Notes: generated by a model not told the origin, from the letters alone. A stretch of DNA of 64,000 nucleotides from Solitalea lacus (GCF_022014595.1 NZ_CP091740.1:2034200-2098199), one strand, 5' to 3'. Counted from the first letter of the stretch, positions 43,271 through 53,535 are shown. Program-made: numbers and translations.

Positions 43271-44590
43271 ATGATTATGAGAAATTTATATAAATTCTTG
43301 TTCGTTATCCTCATTTTAACAACAAGCTGTAAAAGGGAACTCGATCTAACTTTTGGTACGACTCCTGATGAACGCATGAACGCGCTACAAAAAGAATACA
43401 AGCAGGAACTTGTAAGTGCTGAATATGGCTGGAAAGTTTTAAATGAAACCTATTCAAAAGGGAATTATGGATACTATATGGATTTTGACGTTAATGGAAA
43501 AGACAGAGTTCGTATGGTTTCAGACATTAATACCAATAGTAGCACTCAACTACAAGAATCGGCATATAGGGTTAAAATTGTAAATGCCCCAATGCTTTCG
43601 TTCGAGACCTACAATTACCTTCATTTGCTAAATGACCCTAATCCAGGAGTAATGGGCGGGACTGCAGGAAGAGGCTTACAAGCAGATATAGAATTTGATT
43701 TTAAGCGGTCTAACGGTGATACTGTCTTTTTAAAGGGTAGAAAAAACGGTACACAAATGATATTGGTTAAAGCCACTAAGGAAGAACAAGAGCTTTATTT
43801 AAATGGCGGTTATTTAGCTGCTATTAATAAAGTAAAGCAAATTTTTGCCAATAATATGGTTTCTACGTTCGAATTAAATGATGTTACCTATCAGATTGTG
43901 CCTGTTGTATCGAATAAGCGGATTCAAGTAATCGGGAAGGTCAATAATAAAATCCAGATAACCGATCAGGCTTTTTCTTTTGCGATCGATGGCCTTGAAA
44001 TCCCCAGAGGATTAAAGGTAGGAAACAAATTGATTAATAAACTGCTGATGTTGGGTGACAAGTTTTATGCCATAACACAAAGTGGAGAAAAGATAGCTGT
44101 CAACGGTACATCGACCCCACCAATACCTATAAATGAAATGATGGGTGTGGGTTATAAGGGTCTCATAATCAATTACCCTAATATTAATCTAGGGACCTCC
44201 ACTGCAGGCGCTGCTTTAATTCAAAGATTCTGGACTCATGGGACGGTTGTTACTAATCCACCTTATTTCAATATTTTTATGAAGATAGATTGGGATACTT
44301 ACAACAAAAAAATAAAACTTACAGGGAATATAACTAATATGTATAGTGATTATCCGTCAATAATTACATATGACTATACCTTTGATCCAGCTACGGGGTA
44401 CTATAAATTGAGCAATAGATCATTATATGATCAGTATAATGTTCGTGCTTGGAGGTATTTGGATCAGATGGAGAATTTCTTTTTAAATAGTCAGTTTAAA
44501 TTGGATTATCATGTTGAAGGCGGAAATATTTATGGGAAAATTACAGGTGTAGAACGCCCTGATGTTGCCATGACCTTTGTATTGTATTAA
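43271..44590 (+). CDS. DUF4302 lipoprotein of the import locus
   Basis: 439 aa. Lipobox TSC (LTTSCKRE). DUF4302 pattern: PDERMNALQKEYKQELVSAEYGWK near the N-terminus, then NYGYYMDFDVNGKDRVRMVSD, FNYLHLL-like YNYLHLLNDPNPG and GLQADIEFDFKRSNGDTVFLKG. The role is unknown; members are found almost only after SusCD plus metallohydrolase genes. It is the last gene of the operon and is followed 21 bp later by a very strong hairpin terminator. Confidence 0.85.
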   Translation: MIMRNLYKFLFVILILTTSCKRELDLTFGTTPDERMNALQKEYKQELVSAEYGWKVLNETYSKGNYGYYMDFDVNGKDRVRMVSDINTNSSTQLQESAYRVKIVNAPMLSFETYNYLHLLNDPNPGVMGGTAGRGLQADIEFDFKRSNGDTVFLKGRKNGTQMILVKATKEEQELYLNGGYLAAINKVKQIFANNMVSTFELNDVTYQIVPVVSNKRIQVIGKVNNKIQITDQAFSFAIDGLEIPRGLKVGNKLINKLLMLGDKFYAITQSGEKIAVNGTSTPPIPINEMMGVGYKGLIINYPNINLGTSTAGAALIQRFWTHGTVVTNPPYFNIFMKIDWDTYNKKIKLTGNITNMYSDYPSIITYDYTFDPATGYYKLSNRSLYDQYNVRAWRYLDQMENFFLNSQFKLDYHVEGGNIYGKITGVERPDVAMTFVLY

Positions 44591-44599
44591 AAGATATTT

Positions 44600-44685
44600 G
44601 GTTATAAAACTAAGATGCTGTCTCAAAAGTAATTTTGGGACAGCATCTTAATCTCTTAAACTGAGTGCTCTGATAGCTACCGAAT
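44600..44685 (+). repeat. Dispersed hairpin repeat, copy 1, also a terminator
   Basis: Contains a 17-bp stem (AAGATGCTGTCTCAAAA, 44612-44628, with its partner 44633-44649) around a GTAA loop. The flanks GGTTATAAAAC on the left and GCTCTGATAGCTACYGAAT on the right are shared with the copy at 50030-50113. Stem bases differ between copies but pairing is kept. It also serves as terminator for the import operon. Confidence 0.85.
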
Positions 44686-44894
44686 TTGTTTCCTATTGAT
44701 TTCAAAGGATTATACTAATCGTCATGATTTTGCTTTAAGCAGAATGTTGACCCCTGAGTGCCTGATTTAAAATAACATAAAATCAGGGGAGTATTGTCAC
44801 GAAATCTATTGAGACATTATAGAGGTTTCAAGCCATAAATCTGAGCTTTTCGAGAAAATATTTATGTGTTTAAAATATAACAACAAAACTTAAC
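44686..44894. other. Leader region of the adhesin gene
   Basis: About 210 bp with no gene. It should hold the promoter of the adhesin-PorP unit; no consensus box was recognised with confidence. Confidence 0.4.
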
Positions 44895-47800
44895 ATGACG
44901 CATATATACAACGATAAATCAACTATTGAAAAACTTTATTTTCAATTTGTTGATACGATTAAAAGAGGTTTATCTACCTCTTTAAACGTAAAAGCAACTC
45001 GTTTGCTACTTTGTGCATTTTTTTTACTCGCAACCAGCTTTAATACGGTTTTTGCCAATATGAAGCTGGTTGATTATAATGGTGACGGAGCTATAGACCT
45101 TACTGCGGCAACTATAACAATTACACCAGCTTCACTAGCAGCAGGTACGATAGCCACATCTTATACTTCAACTACTATAACGGCTACTGGCGGTACTGCT
45201 CCTTATACTTATGCAATTACTGCCGGAGCATTGCCGACTGGTTTGGCTTTGTCTACAAGCGGAACACTATCAGGTACCCCAACTGTCGGCGGAACTTTTA
45301 ATTTTACAATAACGGCAACGGATGCTTCAGGGAGTACTGGGTCAAAAACCTATACACTCACCGTAAATGCAAGGGTAGGTATATCCTATACTCAAACAAT
45401 TACAGCATCAGGCGGTACAGCTCCATATTTGTATGCAATTACAGCAGGAGCATTGCCGGCCGGGTTGTCTTTATCTTCAAGCGGAACACTATCCGGTACC
45501 CCGACTGCAGGCGGAACTTTTAATTTTACAGTTACAGCGACAGATGCATTAGGGGTTCCGTTGGATCAACCCTACACGCTTGTGGTAAATACGCCAAGTT
45601 TTGGAATTACTGGATTTTTACCGGATGGCACGGTGGATGTATCTTATAATAAATCTTTAGGGTTTTCTGGCGGTACAGCTCCTTATACTTTTTCAATTGC
45701 TTCTGGAATATTGCCGCCCGGGTTGTCTTTGTCGTCAGCGTCAGGCGGAGCGCTATCCGGTATCCCGACCTCCGCCGGAACTTACTCTGTTGCAATAATG
45801 GGTACGGATGCTTCAACGGGTACTGGACCTTATTCAAGGACACAAACAGTCTTAACATTTAAGATACTTCCCGCAACTGGGCCAGCGATAACAATTGCAC
45901 CGACTTCGACATCGCTTGCAACAGCTACGGCACCTTCACCTTATGTTTCAACTGCTATAACGGCTGCAGGCGGTACTGCTCCTTATACTTATGCAATTAC
46001 TTCAGGAGCATTACCGGCTGGTATGTCTTTGTCCTCGAGCGGAACACTATCGGGAACCCCGACTGCCGTCGGAGCTTTTAATTTTATAGTAACGGCAACG
46101 GATGCTTCTACTTTTACAGGGTCAAGAGGCTATTCACTTACCGTAAATTCGCCAGTATCCGTAGCCACTACTTTACCTAATGGTACAGCAGGGTCAGCTT
46201 ATACTAAAAGTATTACGGCATCAGGCGGTACTGCACCTTATTCTTATACAATTTCTGCAGGAGTATTGCCGGACGGGTTGACTTTGTCTTCAAACGGAAC
46301 ACTATCGGGTACTCCAACAGCCGGCGGGACTTTTACTTTTACAGTAAAGGCGACGGATGCTTCAACAGGTACTGGTGCGCCATATTCGGGGTCAAAAACC
46401 TATACACTTACTATATCTGCTGGGCCAACGATAACAATAACACCAACTTCGCTAACAGTAGCTACAGTAGCGTCAGCTTATAGTAAAAGTATAACGGCTT
46501 CAGGCGGTACGTCTCCTTATACTTATTCAGTTACTACTGGGGCATTGCCAGCCGGACTGTCTTTGTCTTCTAGCGGAACATTATCGGGTACACCGACTGC
46601 CGGCGGGACTTTTAATTTTACAGTGAAAGCAACGGACGCAGGATCCTTTACAGGGACAACAGCATATACGCTTACTGTGAATGCGCCAACGATAACAATT
46701 ACACCAACTTCGCTAACAGCAGGTATGGTTGGTTCAGTTTATAATCAAAGTATAACGGTTTCAGGCGGTACCGCTCCTTATACTTATTCGATTTCTGCAG
46801 GATCATTACCTGACGGGTTGACTTTGTCTCCAGACGGAACACTATCCGGTACCCCTACGACCACTGGAACGTTTAATTTTACATTAAAGGCGACGGATGC
46901 TTCAACGGGGGCAGGGCCTTATACGGAGATAAGTACCTATACATTTACCGTTAATTCGATAACAATTACACCGCCTTCACTACCTGAAGGTAGGGAAGCT
47001 TCACCGTATAATCAAAGTATAACGGCTTCAGGTGGTACAGCTCCTTATACTTATACAATTACAGCAGGAGTTTTACCAGCAGGCTTAACCTTGTCTTCAA
47101 GCGGAACACTATCGGGTACTCCGACTTCCAGCGGAACTTCTACTTTTACAGTAACGGCGACAGATGCTTCAACGGGCTCGGGAGCGCCTTATAAGGGGTC
47201 AAGTGTCTATACACTTAGCATACTTACCATAACTGCACCAACGATAACAATTGCACCCACTTCGCTAACAGCAGCTACAGTAGCTTCAGCTTATAATCAA
47301 AGTATAACGGCTTCAGGCGGTACGTCTCCTTATACTTATGCTGTTACTACAGGGGCTTTACCAGCAGGCTTAACCTTGTCTTCAAGCGGAACACTATCCG
47401 GTACTCCTACCTCAGGCGGAAATTTTAATTTTACAGTAACGGCGACGGATGCAGGATCCTTTACAGGGACAAACACATATACGCTTACCGTAAATGCGCC
47501 AACGATAACAATTACACCCACTTCGCTAACCGCAGGCACAGTAGCTTCTCCTTATAACCAAAGTATAACGGCTACAGGCGGTACAGCTCCTTATTCTTAT
47601 GCTGTTATTGCAGGAGCTTTACCAGCAGGCTTAACCTTGTCTCCAAGCGGAACACTATCGGGTACACCAACTTCCAACGGAACTTCTACTTTTACAGTAA
47701 CGGCGACGGATGCTTCAACGGGTACAGGTGCACCTTATACGAAGCTAATAAACTACTCCCTTACCGTAAATAAAGAAGAGCAAACAATCTCATTTACCTC

Positions 47801-49004
47801 ATTGCCTGCAAAAATATATGGAGATGCAGATTTCAATTTAACTGGAAATGCAAGTTCTGGGTTAGCTGTAAACTATGCGTCGAGTGATCCATCTGTAGCA
47901 TCAATTAGTGGAAATACAGTTAGTATTCGTAAAGCTGGAAGTGTTACAATAACTGCAAGTCAAGCAGGTAATTCAGTTTACAATGCAGCTCCTGCAATAC
48001 AACAAACTTTAACGATCAGTCCGAAAGCGATCACCGTAACAGCCGATGCGAAGAGTAAAACTTATGGAGATGCCGATCCGGCTTTGACCTACGCAGCAGT
48101 TACCGGTTTAATTAACGGTGATGTTTTAACGGGAAGTTTAAATCGTTCGCCAGGCAACAATGGCGGTTCTTATAGTATCAATCAAGGTACGTTGACAGCC
48201 GGTAATAATTATATTCTGAATTACCAGCCTGCGAATCTGACAATTGCTAAAGCTGTATTAACCGTTACAGCTGAAAACAAGCAAACTTGTCAAGGCCCTT
48301 TACCCGCTCTAACCGTAAATTATAGTGGATTTAAAAATGGAGATGGAATCAATAGTTTGCAAACAGCGCCAGCGGTTAATACCACTGCAAATTCAACTTC
48401 GGAAGCTGGTAATTATACGCTAACTCCAGAAGGTGCTGCCTCCAACAATTACACGTTTGTTTATGTAAATGGAGTATTAACAATTAACGCTTTACCTCAG
48501 GTAAGTATTAGCAGTAACAAACCTCAGCAAATTTCTAAGGGAGATATTGTTGAGTTGAAAGCTCAAGGAAATGCCAGTTATTATTTTTGGGCCGAAGCAG
48601 AGGGTATACAAAGTAATAAAAATGCTGCCGTGTTAACTGTTCGTCCTTTGCAGACCACTACTTACAAAGTAATGGCCTTTAATAGAGACGGTTGCAATAC
48701 CGAGCAGGTTATTACCATCGAAGTAATTGAAGATTTTAAATTAGATGTTACTAACGTAATCACCCCTAATGGAGACGGTTACAACGATAAATGGCTGGTA
48801 AGAAACATTGACCTCTATCCGAATAACCAGGTGAAAATCTTTGATAAAGCGGGTAGGATCATTTATACGAAAACGGGCTATTTAAATGAATGGGACGGTA
48901 CTTTGAATGGACAGCCTTTGCACGAAGACACCTATTACTATCTCATTGATCTGGGCAACGGGTCAAAATTGTATAAGGGTTATATTACTATTGTTCGCAA
49001 CTAA
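44895..49004 (+). CDS. Large repeat-rich surface protein with type B T9SS sorting domain
   Basis: 1369 aa. Signal peptide (LLLCAFFLLATSFNTVFA) is preceded by a long N-terminal extension. Ten Ig-like (He_PIG type) repeats of about 80-90 residues follow; each has the pattern GGTAPYTYAITAGALPAGL...SSGTLSGTPT...FNFTVTATDA. Residues about 960-1150 hold MBG-like modules (KIYGDADFNLTG, KTYGDADPALTYAAVTGLI). The C-terminus is a gliding-motility-associated CTD (VITPNGDGYNDKWLV, VKIFDKAGRIIY, EWDGTLNGQPLHEDTYYYLI, YKGYITIVRN), the type B sorting signal of the type IX secretion system. It is probably a cell-surface adhesin. The repeats are very similar at DNA level, so copy number may change by recombination. 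Confidence 0.93.
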   Translation: MTHIYNDKSTIEKLYFQFVDTIKRGLSTSLNVKATRLLLCAFFLLATSFNTVFANMKLVDYNGDGAIDLTAATITITPASLAAGTIATSYTSTTITATGGTAPYTYAITAGALPTGLALSTSGTLSGTPTVGGTFNFTITATDASGSTGSKTYTLTVNARVGISYTQTITASGGTAPYLYAITAGALPAGLSLSSSGTLSGTPTAGGTFNFTVTATDALGVPLDQPYTLVVNTPSFGITGFLPDGTVDVSYNKSLGFSGGTAPYTFSIASGILPPGLSLSSASGGALSGIPTSAGTYSVAIMGTDASTGTGPYSRTQTVLTFKILPATGPAITIAPTSTSLATATAPSPYVSTAITAAGGTAPYTYAITSGALPAGMSLSSSGTLSGTPTAVGAFNFIVTATDASTFTGSRGYSLTVNSPVSVATTLPNGTAGSAYTKSITASGGTAPYSYTISAGVLPDGLTLSSNGTLSGTPTAGGTFTFTVKATDASTGTGAPYSGSKTYTLTISAGPTITITPTSLTVATVASAYSKSITASGGTSPYTYSVTTGALPAGLSLSSSGTLSGTPTAGGTFNFTVKATDAGSFTGTTAYTLTVNAPTITITPTSLTAGMVGSVYNQSITVSGGTAPYTYSISAGSLPDGLTLSPDGTLSGTPTTTGTFNFTLKATDASTGAGPYTEISTYTFTVNSITITPPSLPEGREASPYNQSITASGGTAPYTYTITAGVLPAGLTLSSSGTLSGTPTSSGTSTFTVTATDASTGSGAPYKGSSVYTLSILTITAPTITIAPTSLTAATVASAYNQSITASGGTSPYTYAVTTGALPAGLTLSSSGTLSGTPTSGGNFNFTVTATDAGSFTGTNTYTLTVNAPTITITPTSLTAGTVASPYNQSITATGGTAPYSYAVIAGALPAGLTLSPSGTLSGTPTSNGTSTFTVTATDASTGTGAPYTKLINYSLTVNKEEQTISFTSLPAKIYGDADFNLTGNASSGLAVNYASSDPSVASISGNTVSIRKAGSVTITASQAGNSVYNAAPAIQQTLTISPKAITVTADAKSKTYGDADPALTYAAVTGLINGDVLTGSLNRSPGNNGGSYSINQGTLTAGNNYILNYQPANLTIAKAVLTVTAENKQTCQGPLPALTVNYSGFKNGDGINSLQTAPAVNTTANSTSEAGNYTLTPEGAASNNYTFVYVNGVLTINALPQVSISSNKPQQISKGDIVELKAQGNASYYFWAEAEGIQSNKNAAVLTVRPLQTTTYKVMAFNRDGCNTEQVITIEVIEDFKLDVTNVITPNGDGYNDKWLVRNIDLYPNNQVKIFDKAGRIIYTKTGYLNEWDGTLNGQPLHEDTYYYLIDLGNGSKLYKGYITIVRN

Positions 49005-49015
49005 CAGAATTCAAC

Positions 49016-49927
49016 ATGAGATCACAATTAAAAACTATAAATAAAAGTGTTGTATTATTAATCTTGTTGCTGGGCGGAGTTGTTTGTTCCGTTCAGGCTC
49101 AACACAATGTCAGTCCGGCGCAGTTTTTCTTTAATCAGTATCAAGCTAATGCAGCTATGGCAGGAATTGACTCAGGGTTAAATGTTAATCTTTCCTATAG
49201 TAAGCACTACGATAATATGCCTGGTGCTCCGGTCAGTAAGTGGCTTAGCGCCGATTATTACCTGGGCAGGCGAGTGGGACTTGGGCTGAATGTGGCCAAT
49301 CACCAGGCCGGGCTGTTAAACCGCACACGTGCAGCCCTTTCTTATGCCTATCACTTACCATTGAACAGCAATGGGCAATCGCTGCATTTTGGTATTTCGG
49401 CTGCGGTGGAGAATAACAGTCTACCAATTAATGATGTGAACGGCAATCCGAACGATCCATATCTGGCTAATTATAATTCAAGAGGTGCTTACATTGACGG
49501 TGATTTTGGGATGGCCTATACTGCAAATGCATTAACCGTTCAGGTAGCTATACCGACTATTCGCAATTATATAGTGAAGGATACCTACAATACGGTTGAC
49601 CAGGGTGTGCTTTATTCTGCAGCATCATATAAAATCGGGTTGGGTGAAAAATTAAATTGCCTGGAGCCAAAACTGGCTTATACAATGGTGAAAGGGAATA
49701 GTGATATTTGGGATGCAGGTGTTGATCTTAAGTGGGCCAACAATCTGGCGGATATCCAAGCGGTTTACCATTCTACCCAGAGCTATACCGTAGGCTTAGG
49801 TGTAAAGCTGCTTTCGCGTATGCAGTTGCTGGCCCTTTATACCTCGGGAACCAAAGCATTGAGAACCTATACAGATGGAAATCTTTCATTAAATATGAAA
49901 GTTGCTCTGTTTAGGCGAAAAATGTAA
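49016..49927 (+). CDS. PorP/SprF-family type IX secretion outer-membrane protein
   Basis: 303 aa with a signal peptide (LLILLLGGVVCSVQAQ). The family start HNVSPAQFFFNQYQANAAMAG (Y/F-rich, N-A-A-x-A-G) is followed by alternating beta strands (LSYAYHLPL, LHFGISAAVENN, YTVGLGVKLLSRMQLLALY) typical of a beta-barrel. PorP/SprF proteins work with type B CTD substrates, and the partner is the repeat protein encoded 11 bp upstream. It probably anchors or exports that protein specifically. Confidence 0.92.
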   Translation: MRSQLKTINKSVVLLILLLGGVVCSVQAQHNVSPAQFFFNQYQANAAMAGIDSGLNVNLSYSKHYDNMPGAPVSKWLSADYYLGRRVGLGLNVANHQAGLLNRTRAALSYAYHLPLNSNGQSLHFGISAAVENNSLPINDVNGNPNDPYLANYNSRGAYIDGDFGMAYTANALTVQVAIPTIRNYIVKDTYNTVDQGVLYSAASYKIGLGEKLNCLEPKLAYTMVKGNSDIWDAGVDLKWANNLADIQAVYHSTQSYTVGLGVKLLSRMQLLALYTSGTKALRTYTDGNLSLNMKVALFRRKM

Positions 49928-50029
49928 TTCAAATGATCAACAACCGACAGTATGGGCTTGTTGTAAAAACAAAATACGTTCAGTTGTTTTAAATAAAATT
50001 TTGAAACAAAAGAGGTATTGTTTTATAAA

Positions 50030-50113
50030 GGTTATAAAACAAAAGGCCGTCTCAAAAGCAATTTTGGGACGGCTTTTTAGCTTGCTTTCTGAAAGCTCTG
50101 ATAGCTACTGAAT
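50030..50113 (+). repeat. Dispersed hairpin repeat, copy 2, also a terminator
   Basis: Stem GCCGTCTCAAAA (50046-50057) with TTTTGGGACGGC (50062-50073), followed by TTTTT. It shares the GGTTATAAAAC left flank and the GCTCTGATAGCTACTGAAT right flank with the copy at 44600. Confidence 0.85.
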
Positions 50114-50599
50114 ATCCCAGAGCCCATGTTTTAATATAGGTTACAGCAGAATAACTTTGCAACATTCCGCAGTCAAGTTATTGAAATGTCCCCAATCCTG
50201 AATCTGCGGGTTGACTGATGGTTGGTTTGAATTTGGAGTGCTTTCTAATAATTGAATTAGAAAACACAAATTCGAACTAACGCATTGTCAAAATGAACAA
50301 GCAAGGCTAAAATTCCATTGTTGAGAAAATGGCGATAAGCGGCTAAATGTGATTAACTTGAACTAAGTTCGAATCACCAACTCAAAGGGAGTGTGCTTGT
50401 TTACATAAACCCATCATATACAGTTAATTATACTTTTTATTGCTTTTGCTATTTGAATCAAATGTGGTATATTTAATCATATCTATAGCATCATTGCCTT
50501 TTCTACCATTCTTTAACTGTTAACTTTTCATTTTCTATATATTCTAAAACGGAAGTAGCCGAAAATCCGCAGAAGAGTAGGTGTTTTGTACATAAATCT
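50114..50599. other. Long intergenic region before the patatin gene
   Basis: About 490 bp without a gene. It holds an imperfect 53-bp hairpin at 50225-50277: GTTTGAATTTG with CAAATTCGAAC outside, TTTCTAAT with ATTAGAAA inside. A second GTTCGAATCACC at about 50368 recalls a tRNA T-arm, but no tRNA can be folded. No clear promoter box was found. Confidence 0.5.
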
Positions 50600-52381
50600 A
50601 TGGGAACTTTTCATTTGGCCTTATCAATGGCCGGCACAGTATCAGCGGGTACTTATACTGGTGGCACCCTAGTAGAACTAAATAATTGGTTAGCTAATTG
50701 GCAAAATATCCGTACCGCTAAAAATGGAATTAAATTAAAAGCTATAAAAGATACCGCTAATTTCAAAAAAGGTGATTTAATTACAATCGCTAAAGAGGAA
50801 ATACCTGATCATCATGTAAAAATAAAGACTCTCACAGGAGCATCTGGAGGGGGTATCAGTGCCGCATTATTTATGTTGGGGTTAACAACTGACAAAGTTG
50901 AAGAATTTCTAAGAGATACCTGGACGGAAATTGATGTCAGGGGAATGTTAGACTCGGATGATTTAGAGAGAAAAAAAATCTACTCACTTCTTAATGTTAA
51001 ACCGATTGATGATTTGGTTCAAAAATTAAGAAATGAAAGGTGGTCGTCAGAAAATTATGCAGAAGGTCTTGATTACCTTTCTGATAATATTGAAATCTTC
51101 CTGACATTAGCTTCTTATGAGGGTATTCCATTTAAGATTTCTCCTGTTCAGGCGAATAATGTTTCTTATGGTATTCAAAAAACTCATTTAGACTATATAA
51201 AATTCAATTTTTCAAAAAACCAAGATTTCCCTGATCTTTCAAGTATTCAATATTTACCATGGGGGTATCAGCTCTTTTTCCGGAAAAACGAGTACTTTAA
51301 GAATGATAATAATTGGTTAAAACTTATTGAAAGCGCTCCTGCCACTGCAGCTTTCCCTTTTGGGTTTAAGCCTCGCTCGTTAAAGCGATTAAGAAAGGAG
51401 TATACTGGAAAATTATTTTATTTAGGTTATACCATTTCAGGATCCAAAATAGACTATTCAACTCTCGACCCGGAATGGCCGTGTGGCAACCCGGATGATG
51501 ATTTTGAAATGGAATATATTGATGGGGGCACTTTTAATAGGGATCCGCATGATTTAGCCCGGGCGTCATTAATGCAATCTTTAGGCATAAAAGGCCAGAT
51601 ACCCCACGATGGTATAAATACAAATGCTTGTGTAATACTTTTAGACCCTTTCCCAACTAATTTTGATTTACAAAAAAAGCCTGGCGATACAGTAATCGGC
51701 ATTCCTTCTTTATTTAAGCAACCTCAATATTTTGTTGGTTCAACTGTTGATCAAGGACGTTTCAGGCCTGATTGGATTGAAAAGGCTGTAGATAATACTT
51801 ACTATTCCCGTTTTTTTATTTCTCCAACTCGTAGAGATTCAGCTAATCAAGAAGCTGCTTTGCCATTAGCGGCAGGGTTGTTAGGCGCATTTTCTGGCTT
51901 TTTAGATCAAAGCTTTAGAGAGCATGATTATAAATTGGGTCGATATAATACTTATCAATTCCTCTCAAATTACTTCTGTGTACCTGAAACAAATAAAGAA
52001 ATTACCTATTGTCAAAACGCCTCTCCTGCAACCAAAGAAAAATATGAAGCAATAGGATGGTATATCCCTAATAATAGTAATGGGTTGTGTCAAATAATCC
52101 CAAGAACAGAAGAGCCTGGTTTAATAAATTCCTTACAGCCTCCGGTATGGCCCTCAATGTCATTGGATAAATGGGAAGAATTAAGAGCTATGGCATTAAA
52201 TAGAGCCAAAAGGCTTTGTGACTCAATGACAGATTTTAGTTTGCCCTTAGAAATGATTGCAGATCCTTTGATTTGGCATAAATATGTAAAGTCCAGGGCT
52301 GAAGAGCAATTAAATACAATAGAGAAAGAGCTGATTAAATACGGATTACTTAGAAAAGAACATAATTCATTTCCTTCTTGA
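50600..52381 (+). CDS. Patatin-like phospholipase
   Basis: 593 aa with no signal peptide or membrane helix. Patatin elements are in order: the oxyanion-type start ALSMAGTVSAGTYTGGTLVEL (residues 6-26), the Ser nucleophile elbow LTGASGGGISAALFM (G-A-S-G-G), and the catalytic Asp in EYIDGGTFNRDPHDLARASLM. Patatins cut acyl chains from membrane phospholipids. The protein is longer than the bare catalytic domain (about 300 aa); the C-terminal 250 residues are unassigned. It is followed by the CHAP amidase gene (125 bp) and a dipeptidase gene (87 bp) in the same direction. Without a signal it would act inside the cell or leave by a route other than Sec. Confidence 0.88.
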   Translation: MGTFHLALSMAGTVSAGTYTGGTLVELNNWLANWQNIRTAKNGIKLKAIKDTANFKKGDLITIAKEEIPDHHVKIKTLTGASGGGISAALFMLGLTTDKVEEFLRDTWTEIDVRGMLDSDDLERKKIYSLLNVKPIDDLVQKLRNERWSSENYAEGLDYLSDNIEIFLTLASYEGIPFKISPVQANNVSYGIQKTHLDYIKFNFSKNQDFPDLSSIQYLPWGYQLFFRKNEYFKNDNNWLKLIESAPATAAFPFGFKPRSLKRLRKEYTGKLFYLGYTISGSKIDYSTLDPEWPCGNPDDDFEMEYIDGGTFNRDPHDLARASLMQSLGIKGQIPHDGINTNACVILLDPFPTNFDLQKKPGDTVIGIPSLFKQPQYFVGSTVDQGRFRPDWIEKAVDNTYYSRFFISPTRRDSANQEAALPLAAGLLGAFSGFLDQSFREHDYKLGRYNTYQFLSNYFCVPETNKEITYCQNASPATKEKYEAIGWYIPNNSNGLCQIIPRTEEPGLINSLQPPVWPSMSLDKWEELRAMALNRAKRLCDSMTDFSLPLEMIADPLIWHKYVKSRAEEQLNTIEKELIKYGLLRKEHNSFPS

Positions 52382-52506
52382 TTGGGTGACTTTATGATTG
52401 CTTCCAAATAGTGGAAGCATAGCAGGGACTGGTTCCCTTCAGGGTCACCATTCAATAGAATTTCCTGACAATAACTTAAGTTTTTTATCACTAAACTATA
52501 GATTTT

Positions 52507-53448
52507 ATGTCACGTCAATTAATATTAGATATGGCCTCTTCCCAAAATGGGGTCAAAGAAAGTCCTGCTAATTCCAATAAAACAATTTATGGTCAGTGGT
52601 ATGGACTGGATGGAGTAAAGTGGTGCTGCATATTTGTTAGCTGGGTCTATCATCATGCAGGTCATTCACTGGAATCAATAGATAGGCCAAAGGGCTATCA
52701 ATCGTGTCAATCGGGGTTTAATTTTTGGAAAAGAAATAACTGTATAGTAAAAAAACCTCAGCCAGGTGACATTGTTTTGTATGATTGGACTGGCAATGGA
52801 ATCTGTGATCACACTGGAATCTTTGTAAAGTGGATGGACCCTGAAAAAACTGTACTACAAGCTTGGGAGGGAAATACAGCTCAAGGCAATGATAGCGATG
52901 GTGGTCAGGTGATGTTGAGGGAAAGGAAAAAAAACTTAGTGAAAGCTTTTGTTACTCCCATTGCATTGAAGGAGGAATTGCCTTCTTTTCTCAATGATAT
53001 TTTAGAAAAGGGTGACATAGGAAGTGATGTTACTGTTCTTCAGAAAATGCTTTATGATTTGGACTTTAAAATTACTGTTGATGGCTTTTTTGGTTCAGAA
53101 ACAGAAAATATCATTAAACAGTTTCAGCAAATGCACTCCTTGTCCGTTACAGGTATTGTAACGCCGGAATTGTTGGGTGTTATACAGGAAGAAGTGTCCT
53201 CGCCCGCTATTCCTGAGAAAAGAATTACAAGTGGGGCTTTTCTTAAAAAGGGGGATAGCGGTAATGTGGTAGTAAGTATTCAGCATGCCCTCAATAGTTT
53301 GGGTATTAATCCTGTTCTTGAAGAAGACGGTGTGTTTGGCAATGATACCCTGGCTGCTGTTAAAGCTTTTCAGCAAAAAAAGAATTTGAAACCAGATGGA
53401 ATTGTGGGCCCTGCAACTTTTGCGGCTCTTGGTTTAAAAGAAGTATGA
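52507..53448 (+). CDS. CHAP-type peptidoglycan amidase with two peptidoglycan-binding repeats
   Basis: 313 aa, no signal peptide. Residues about 1-150 form a CHAP/NlpC-like fold with the likely nucleophile Cys in KWCCIFVSWVYHHAG, GDIVLYDW and the His in CDHTGIFVKW. Two PG_binding_1 repeats follow (about 165-225, LEKGDIGSDVTVLQKMLYDL...DGFFGSET; about 245-312, LKKGDSGNVVVSIQHALNSL...DGVFGNDT...LKPDGIVGPATF). The protein should bind and cut peptidoglycan peptides. It would need export or lysis to reach its substrate, since its start is not hydrophobic. It sits between the patatin and dipeptidase genes. Confidence 0.85.
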   Translation: MSRQLILDMASSQNGVKESPANSNKTIYGQWYGLDGVKWCCIFVSWVYHHAGHSLESIDRPKGYQSCQSGFNFWKRNNCIVKKPQPGDIVLYDWTGNGICDHTGIFVKWMDPEKTVLQAWEGNTAQGNDSDGGQVMLRERKKNLVKAFVTPIALKEELPSFLNDILEKGDIGSDVTVLQKMLYDLDFKITVDGFFGSETENIIKQFQQMHSLSVTGIVTPELLGVIQEEVSSPAIPEKRITSGAFLKKGDSGNVVVSIQHALNSLGINPVLEEDGVFGNDTLAAVKAFQQKKNLKPDGIVGPATFAALGLKEV

Positions 53449-53535
53449 TAGTATCTATCTAATTCTATCCTGGTAAAAAAAATTAGAGCAAAATGTAAAA
53501 ACCTTAGTTTATAAGCATTCAATTAGTAATTACCG

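Noticed and set aside
45607-45858. Minus-strand frames inside the adhesin gene
   Set aside because: Produced by the repetitive Thr/Ser/Gly-rich coding sequence on the other strand.
50360-50400. tRNA-like T-arm (GTTCGAATCACC)
   Set aside because: No acceptor, D or anticodon stems can be placed around it.
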